From positions 62,001 to 126,000 of the forward strand of contig CAZTFF010000005.1 in the NCBI GenBank assembly GCA_964612485.1: DNA of 64,000 bases. Reading direction: 5' to 3'. The stretch comes from JAFGNV01 sp964612485. Lineage in GTDB: Bacteria; Chloroflexota; Anaerolineae; 4572-78; J111. Below the pieces are notes generated by a model. It ran no database searches. It was not told the DNA's origin and was given only the letters and a program-made list of their open reading frames with translations. This document shows positions 59,018 through 64,000 of the stretch, in pieces; position 1 is the first letter of the stretch, and the number at the start of each line of letters is the position of its first letter. A program made the translations under genes and the position numbers.

Positions 59018-60826
59018 CTATGGCGCGGCGTTCAGCCACAAAATCACTTCGTCCCCTTCGGGGGAAGTGTCCAACTGACGATAGATCAACCAACTGATCA
59101 GGTTTTTGGCCGGCAGCCCCGCCGGCGACCAGATGGCGTTGAGCGCAAAATCTTGGCCCAGATAAGGTTCGTTCAATCCCAGTTCGGTGTTGGTGGGGGT
59201 GATGATGGCCTGAGTTGGAGCGTTGGTATCAACGCCGGCTTGCAAATTACTGAAGTTTTGAAGCCGCCAGCGCAGGGCCGGGCTGCCCACGCCGGTTACT
59301 GTGATGTCTAGCAGAGTGGGATCGCCCACCCGCTGCGCCGATTCCCGGCCCAAAACATCGCTGAGCATCACCAGTTCGGTGGAAGGCGGGGTGCCGGCCA
59401 GGGGTTGGTAAGCCAGGTTCATCAACGCGCCAAAGTTCAACCGCCAGCCGATGTTGATCGTTACCAGCAGCCCCACGGCCACCGCGGTGAGCGCCGCGCC
59501 CCGGAGGGCTACGCCGCCCCCGTTCAAAAACCAGAAGGCAAATACCACGACCAGGAACAAGGCCAAGGCGGCCACGCTTTGCAGCCAGGCGTATTGGCAA
59601 AAAGTATCTTCAGTGCCGCAGGTGCGGTAGAGCCAGGCGGTCAGCCCCAGGTAGGCAAAACCAAGAATAGCCAGCCCGGAGGCCAAAATAATGCCCTCAT
59701 TTTGCCACGCGCCCTCCTGCTGTAATCCCTGCCACAACTCGGCCAGGGCCAGCGCGGCCAGAAACCCCAGGGGAACCACCAGTAAAATCACATTACTGGC
59801 AGGCCGGCCAAACATCAACAAATCCAGCAGCAGCAATCCCACAAACCAGATACTGAATGAAACCGACATCACATTGCGTCGGATGAGGGTCATAGCCAGC
59901 CCGGCCATTCCGGCAAAGACCGGCAGCGGTTCGTAAATGGTCAACAAGAAAACGGCGTTGTAACCGCCATCGATCCGGGGGGTAAAACTGAAACGGCTGA
60001 GCCAATCGGTGAGCGCGCCGGTGAGCATACTGAGACCTACCAGGTTGAACAAAGCGGCGGTAGATAAAACCACCAGCGCCATCCCAAAGAAAATTCCGGG
60101 CAATTGCCAGCGGCGTCGATTGACGGCATCCTCATCGGTCCACAATGTTTTGAAAGTGGGATATTGGATGCCCACGATCAGGGCAAAAACAATGATGATC
60201 GAAAAAGCCATGCTCCCCGCCGCCAGCAGCAGGGCCAGACCGCCGGCCAGCAAGTAGAGCCAGCGGGTTTGGCGCGTGGCTGTCCAGTTAAAAAAACCGC
60301 TAAAGATCATCAGCGCTCCGACAGCCACCCCAACCTCGCTGTTGAGCGTACGTGAAAGAAAAATGGCGGTGGGCGAGAGGGCCAGCAGCGCGGCAGCCAG
60401 CAAAGCGGCTCTGGTGCCCAACTGGCGGCGCAGGGTCATCGGCAGGATGACCAGGCCCATGCCCAATACCACCGGAACCAATCGCGCCGAAGCATCGCTG
60501 ATGCCAAATAAAATGAAAGCCAGCCAGTTGAGCGAAAGCAGCAACGGGCTGTAAGTGTCGGCGGTGGGGAGATTGCCAAAATAGAGGTTGAGCGCCGGCA
60601 GGCTTTGTTGGGCCTCAACATCCGATAGCGGGTAATGGTTCAGATTCCACCAGCGCAGGCCCAGGGCCGCCAGGAAAACAAGGCCGTACAGCAGCCATTC
60701 CAGGGTAAAGCGGGGGAAAACGGGCTGGTTGCTTTCAGCCGGCCGGGCGGCTTCCGGAGCCGGCTCCGGCGATTCTGTAACCTCAAAAGGATGGGGTCTG
60801 ACGTGTCTACGTAATTTTTTGCTCAA
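59018..60826 (-). CDS. GT39-like membrane glycosyltransferase
   Basis: A 602-residue polytopic membrane protein with about 12 helices, starting at TTG 60826. After a charged N-terminus come LGLRWWNLNHYPLSDVEAQQSLPALNLYFGNLPTADTYSPLLLSLNWLAFILFGISDASARL and LSRTLNSEVGVAVGAL, the layout of Agl23/GT39 C-type glycosyltransferases, which use lipid-linked sugars and glycosylate proteins or lipids outside the membrane. The Asp in SDVEA sits where GT39-type enzymes carry their catalytic acidic residue. It is 63 bp upstream of the Agl23-NHL gene. Confidence 0.8.
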   Translation of the reverse strand: MSKKLRRHVRPHPFEVTESPEPAPEAARPAESNQPVFPRFTLEWLLYGLVFLAALGLRWWNLNHYPLSDVEAQQSLPALNLYFGNLPTADTYSPLLLSLNWLAFILFGISDASARLVPVVLGMGLVILPMTLRRQLGTRAALLAAALLALSPTAIFLSRTLNSEVGVAVGALMIFSGFFNWTATRQTRWLYLLAGGLALLLAAGSMAFSIIIVFALIVGIQYPTFKTLWTDEDAVNRRRWQLPGIFFGMALVVLSTAALFNLVGLSMLTGALTDWLSRFSFTPRIDGGYNAVFLLTIYEPLPVFAGMAGLAMTLIRRNVMSVSFSIWFVGLLLLDLLMFGRPASNVILLVVPLGFLAALALAELWQGLQQEGAWQNEGIILASGLAILGFAYLGLTAWLYRTCGTEDTFCQYAWLQSVAALALFLVVVFAFWFLNGGGVALRGAALTAVAVGLLVTINIGWRLNFGALMNLAYQPLAGTPPSTELVMLSDVLGRESAQRVGDPTLLDITVTGVGSPALRWRLQNFSNLQAGVDTNAPTQAIITPTNTELGLNEPYLGQDFALNAIWSPAGLPAKNLISWLIYRQLDTSPEGDEVILWLNAAP

Positions 60827-60870
60827 AATGGTTTATCCGTTGCTTTGGTTTGGATAGTCCCTCCTCATGA

Positions 60871-60999
60871 GTGTTGTCCAAAGCTGGATATTTCTACCGC
60901 AGAGATCGCTGAGTACACAGAGAAAATATGGACGGTGTTTGATAATCCACAAAATCTCTGCGAACTTGGCGCACTCTGCGGTATTTTTTTTGACAACAC
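60871..60999. repeat. Nested inverted-repeat element in the GT39/anti-sigma spacer
   Basis: Outer arms are GTGTTGTC (60871-60878) and GACAACAC (60992-60999). Inner arms are TACCGCAGAG (60895-60904) and CTCTGCGGTA (60974-60983). Between them are degenerate copies of CGCAGAG-like words. The CCGCAGAG...CTCTGCGG word is common in dispersed intergenic repeats. The whole stretch 60827-61091 has no gene. Confidence 0.65.
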
Positions 61000-61091
61000 C
61001 TTAGCGGGGTGCTACCCGGTTTGGATTTTGATTTTAATGGAGGCATTATAGCACAAATTGTGGGAGATGCTCGATTTTGGCTCCTTTTTTG

Positions 61092-61622
61092 TCAAAACGA
61101 ACTGTTTGGTTTGATAGGCAGCTCCGCCGGAAGCGTGACTTGAACCGTAGGATTGGCGGAAATGCCGCGATGTTCCGTCACCCTGGCCGAGATCGGGGTG
61201 GCCGACGGGTGGGGCGTGGACAGATAAGATTGCGGGCTGGCCATCTGAGGCGCTTCGGCGGAAACAGCAGGGTTGGGCGTTGTGGTCAAAAAAGGCGTGA
61301 AACCGGGGGTTGGTTCCAACAAAAAGAGCCGGACAGCCCCCTGCCGTAATACCTCGGCCACCGTGGCGCGCGCGGGCGAGACGGCAATCAGCACACTCAG
61401 CACCAGCACGGCCAGCAAAATGCCCCAGGCCAGCCGCCCGGGAACGGGTGAGGGAAGGCGTTGGTGGCCCAACTGCTGCCGCACGTTGGTTGAGAGCACG
61501 GCGGGCGTGGGCGGATAGGGAAATGTTTTGGCCGCGTTCCGCAACCGGTTTTCCAACAGGTCATTCGCGGAATCATCCGGTTGATCTATAAATTGTTGGT
61601 TGGCAATATCTGAACTATTCAT
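61092..61622 (-). CDS. Probable anti-sigma factor, membrane-anchored
   Basis: A 176-residue protein whose ATG overlaps the ECF sigma stop by four bases. The N-terminal about 70 residues are hydrophilic (DSANDLLENRLRNAAKTFPYPPTPAVLSTNVRQQL). One transmembrane helix (LAWGILLAVLVLSVLIAVSP, about 76-95) follows, then a Pro/Thr-rich extracellular part of about 80 residues. No ZAS zinc motif is visible and no known domain in the ectodomain; it is shorter than DUF4367-type anti-sigma proteins. Role inferred from coupling to the sigma factor. Confidence 0.75.
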   Translation of the reverse strand: MNSSDIANQQFIDQPDDSANDLLENRLRNAAKTFPYPPTPAVLSTNVRQQLGHQRLPSPVPGRLAWGILLAVLVLSVLIAVSPARATVAEVLRQGAVRLFLLEPTPGFTPFLTTTPNPAVSAEAPQMASPQSYLSTPHPSATPISARVTEHRGISANPTVQVTLPAELPIKPNSSF

Positions 61623-62308
61623 TCCTTTATCCGTTCCGCCTGTAAATCCGGAAATTCGTTGGCAATTACCCGGCGCAAGCGGTTGAGGGCGCGATGCAGC
61701 CGCGATTTGACGGTTCCCGGCGCAATGCCGGCGGCTTCGGCGGTTTCCGTCACCGACAGCTCCAGGAAAAAGCGTAAGTAGATGATTTCCCGGTCGGCTG
61801 AACTTAGACGCTGCACGGCCTGCCACAGGGTTTGCGCTTCCCACTGTCGTTCCGGCACATCTTGAAAATCCGGTTCCACCGGCGCGGCTTCTTTTTGAAA
61901 CCAGCGTCCCACCGCCGCCAGATACCGGGCGATGCTCCGCCGTTTGTTGGACACCAGGTTGCTGGTGATCTTCAGCAGCCAGGGCCGGAGCGGGCGGGTG
62001 GTGTCAAATCGATCCAGCGCGTAAAAAGCGCGGATAAAGACATCCTGGGCCACATCCTGCGCGTCGTCGGTGCTGCCCAACAGCAGGTAGGCCAGCCGGA
62101 AAACAGCCTCCTGGTGTCGGGCCACCAGGGCGCTCCAGGCTTCCTCGTTGCCATGCTGGGCCTGTTCGATGAGATTGGCCTCGGCATTTGCCGGTTCAGG
62201 TGTTTTTGCCGGTGATGACGCGTCATCATTTGATGACGCGCTATCAAAAGATGGCGTGCCCATTTTTCCGGCAGGTTGATTTTGTTCTAAATACACCGCT
62301 GTCTGCAT
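61619..62308 (-). CDS. ECF-type RNA polymerase sigma factor
   Basis: A 229-residue ECF sigma. Region 2 is LVARHQEAVFRLAYLLLGSTDDAQDVAQDVFIRAFYALDRFDTTRPLRPWLLKITSNLVSNKRR (about 58-122). Region 4 is QRLSSADREIIYLRFFLELSVTETAEAAGIAPGTVKSRLHRALNRLRR (about 165-212), with a longer-than-usual acidic N-terminal tail. ATG 62308 is preferred; a TTG at 62320 is possible. It begins 14 bp after the upstream DUF2298 stop, so it is probably cotranscribed and controls envelope or glycan genes. The 14-bp palindrome GATGACGCGTCATC lies inside the coding sequence at 62214-62227. Confidence 0.9.
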   Translation of the reverse strand: MQTAVYLEQNQPAGKMGTPSFDSASSNDDASSPAKTPEPANAEANLIEQAQHGNEEAWSALVARHQEAVFRLAYLLLGSTDDAQDVAQDVFIRAFYALDRFDTTRPLRPWLLKITSNLVSNKRRSIARYLAAVGRWFQKEAAPVEPDFQDVPERQWEAQTLWQAVQRLSSADREIIYLRFFLELSVTETAEAAGIAPGTVKSRLHRALNRLRRVIANEFPDLQAERIKE

Positions 62309-62322
62309 ACCGGTTCCCAATG

Positions 62323-64000
62323 TTACCGTCGTTGATAGATCGTCGTACCGTCTTGCTCAAATACAACGTCCATCAAATAATCAAACTTGTGCAGCGCTTC
62401 CGCCGGATAGCGTTCCCGTTCCAGCGACCCCACAATCACATAGGTGATATTATACTTATCCAGCAAATTCAAGGTTTCTTGCGCGTCGAGGGAGGTAAAA
62501 AGGCGCTCGATGTCCGGTTCCCGGCGCGCCGGCTCCTCGTAAGTGCCGCGCCACTGGCTCTGATGGCCGCCCCAGCCCAGCAGCGTAGGTCGGCCCGTCA
62601 TCGCCGACATTCGCCCGGTGTATTGGTAAGCGGCGTAACTCGCGCCGGGCGCTTCCAGGATAACGGCGTCTTTGGGCGCGTTGGCCCGCAGCCATTGGAC
62701 GGCGGCGTAATCGCCGGGCCGGCTGTCGGCAATCCAGGCGATGCCGTTGAGCGTTGGCTCGTTTTGAAAGTTGTTGGTTTTGTTGAAAATAGACAACACA
62801 GGATACACCAGCGCCGCCGCTACCAGCAGCGCCATCCCCACCTGCCAGGCCACCGTCCCCATGCCGCGCACTTTTTGCGATACGTAGTAAACGGCAAAGG
62901 CCGAGGCCAGCGCCAGCAGCACCCAGGCCTGGAAATAGAATTTGAAGACCGTGTTCATGCGGATGCCAAAGTTATCGCGCAGGTAGACAAATTCCACGGC
63001 CAGGGTCAATCCCAAACCCACCAGGAGCAGAATCAGGGTAAATTTTTCGATGAAAATCGAGGGCAGCGGTGGTGAATTTGCATCATCAAGCGTATTATTT
63101 TGATTTTGTTGACCGGATTGGTTCCCCAACAGCAGGGCCAGCGCCCAGCCCAACAGACCACCGACCAGCAAAAAGGTCCAGGGGTTGGCCAGCCGCCGTT
63201 CCAGCGCAGCCTGGACCAACGCGCCAACGGTATTAGCCCCGATGATGGTTTGGATTTCCGGGTTGCTCAAAATGCCTTCGACAAAACTGCGCCCGGTGGG
63301 GCTGAACAGAATGCCGCTCACCACGGCCAAGAGCAGCAGGATCGGCCCCAGCAGCGTCAGCAGCAGTGAGCCGCCCAGATATTTTTGCCAGCCCTGGTGA
63401 TGCCGGGCCAGCACTATCAAAAAAACGGTGATCGCTGCCAGGAAAGGGCCAAGAAAGACAAAATATTGCGGCAGGCGGGTAGGGTTCCACAGATTGGGTA
63501 AAATTCCGCCGGCCTGAGATTGAAAGGTGGCGTAAAAAGGCAGGTAAAGAATTACGCCTGCCGCTCCCAGCATGCCTGTGCCGATGAGGCCGGGCAGGAA
63601 AATAGATTTTTGCCGGCGGCTGAGCCAAAGCAAAAACGTGAGGCCGACTACGGCCAGGTAAATGGGGAAATCCCAGGTGTTCAGAAAACCCAGGCTGCCC
63701 ACGCCGAGAGCCAATAACCCAAATTGCAAACGCCCGCCGCCGGCCTGGCTGATGGCGCGCCAGCTATTTTTCAGTAGGGTAATGATTCGCTCCCCTAAGT
63801 TGGAATTTTGTGACGACTGACGACTGACCACTGACCACTGATTATTATTGAGAAGATTCAAGGCCAGGGCTATCACCAGGAGTACAAAGGGCAGGGCCAG
63901 CACGTGGGGGTGAACATCGCCCAGCAAAAAACTAAAGAAGGGAAATTCGTCGATCACTTCCTGTTCCTGGCCGGTGAGGGTGTAATCGGTGAGCACGCGA
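62323..64000 (-). CDS. DUF2298 / Chlor_Arch_YYY membrane protein, C-terminal part
   Basis: A partial gene (5' end beyond 64000). The visible 559 codons encode a polytopic membrane protein. The signature INEFPFFSFLLGDVHPHVLALPFVLL appears here as VIDEFPFFSFLLGDVHPHVLALPFVLL. Later LRDNFGIRMNTVFKFYFQAWVLLALASAF and a C-terminal soluble part with an ADSRPGDYAAVQWLRANAPKDAVILEAPGASYAAY segment follow. The family is known from Chloroflexota and Archaea and is thought to be glycosyltransferase- or sugar-transfer-related; activity is unproven. The loop after the first helices contains an in-frame heptamer repeat (63812-63846). Confidence 0.88.
   Translation of the reverse strand, partial: RVLTDYTLTGQEQEVIDEFPFFSFLLGDVHPHVLALPFVLLVIALALNLLNNNQWSVVSRQSSQNSNLGERIITLLKNSWRAISQAGGGRLQFGLLALGVGSLGFLNTWDFPIYLAVVGLTFLLWLSRRQKSIFLPGLIGTGMLGAAGVILYLPFYATFQSQAGGILPNLWNPTRLPQYFVFLGPFLAAITVFLIVLARHHQGWQKYLGGSLLLTLLGPILLLLAVVSGILFSPTGRSFVEGILSNPEIQTIIGANTVGALVQAALERRLANPWTFLLVGGLLGWALALLLGNQSGQQNQNNTLDDANSPPLPSIFIEKFTLILLLVGLGLTLAVEFVYLRDNFGIRMNTVFKFYFQAWVLLALASAFAVYYVSQKVRGMGTVAWQVGMALLVAAALVYPVLSIFNKTNNFQNEPTLNGIAWIADSRPGDYAAVQWLRANAPKDAVILEAPGASYAAYQYTGRMSAMTGRPTLLGWGGHQSQWRGTYEEPARREPDIERLFTSLDAQETLNLLDKYNITYVIVGSLERERYPAEALHKFDYLMDVVFEQDGTTIYQRR
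63812..63846. repeat. In-frame heptamer array inside the DUF2298 gene
   Basis: Five 7-bp units GACGACT, GACGACT, GACCACT, GACCACT, GATTATT. They encode a polar insert (QWSVVSRQSSQ) in a loop. A similar pair GACGACC-GACCACT occurs at 32573-32586. Confidence 0.75.

Overview
The window looks like chromosomal DNA of a Chloroflexota bacterium, probably of an Anaerolineae-like lineage. The main evidence is the Chlor_Arch_YYY/DUF2298 membrane protein, the Agl23-like membrane glycosyltransferases, a MalT-type LuxR regulator, TPR-GAF hybrid kinases, and a riboflavin ABC transporter of the NMT1/THI5-like type under an FMN riboswitch. Several genes use TTG or GTG starts. No rRNA, tRNA, CRISPR array or complete insertion sequence was recognised. 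Lineage is inferred from gene content only.

Layout. 1-4548 (-): pyruvate dehydrogenase operon aceE-aceF-lpdA (lpdA runs off the left edge). 5249-9529: RNase J, then a membrane-flippase-like protein, a family 2 glycosyltransferase and a small membrane protein on the other strand. 9811-17066 (+): a signalling operon with a membrane histidine kinase, a 1318-residue protein of 13 PKD domains, a receiver-only regulator and a small Cys-containing protein. 17071-21264 (-): a GAP1-like protein, an FGE-sulfatase-fold protein and a zinc-ribbon double-GTPase-like protein, resembling the predicted GTPase-centred conflict systems. A VapBC-type toxin-antitoxin pair sits inside it on the opposite strand. 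21537-25775 (-): pheS, pheT, yjbQ, with octamer repeats at every junction. 26045-31673: a 54-residue membrane protein, a nitroreductase, a MalT-like regulator, a small Cys-rich protein, a ParB-like protein and an aldo/keto reductase.

31802-34872 (-): predicted riboflavin ABC transporter (permease, lipoprotein, ATPase) behind an FMN riboswitch with a clear terminator. It is divergent from rho, which has a structured leader of about 450 nt. 36805-46815: M23 peptidase, a glycosyltransferase with a solute-binding lipoprotein, apt, glgB, menG, a second methyltransferase and a response regulator. 46996-55716 (+): class A penicillin-binding protein coupled to a PH-domain membrane protein, then a TPR-GAF-GAF hybrid kinase coupled to a response regulator with a Cys-rich tail. 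55769-64000 (-): a glycan/envelope cluster with a DUF2298 protein, an ECF sigma factor, its probable anti-sigma partner, a GT39-like protein and an Agl23-like protein fused to a six-bladed NHL propeller.

Intergenic DNA is rich in small repeats: a pair of about 135-bp inverted-repeat elements 39 kb apart (near rnj and in front of glgB), heptamer and octamer tandem arrays, and several REP-like palindromes. The most interesting items are the GTPase/GAP1/FGS locus with its embedded toxin-antitoxin pair, the kinase-PKD-receiver operon, the FMN riboswitch with a direct 5'-strand/terminator antiterminator pairing, the 135-bp repeat pair, and the structured rho leader.
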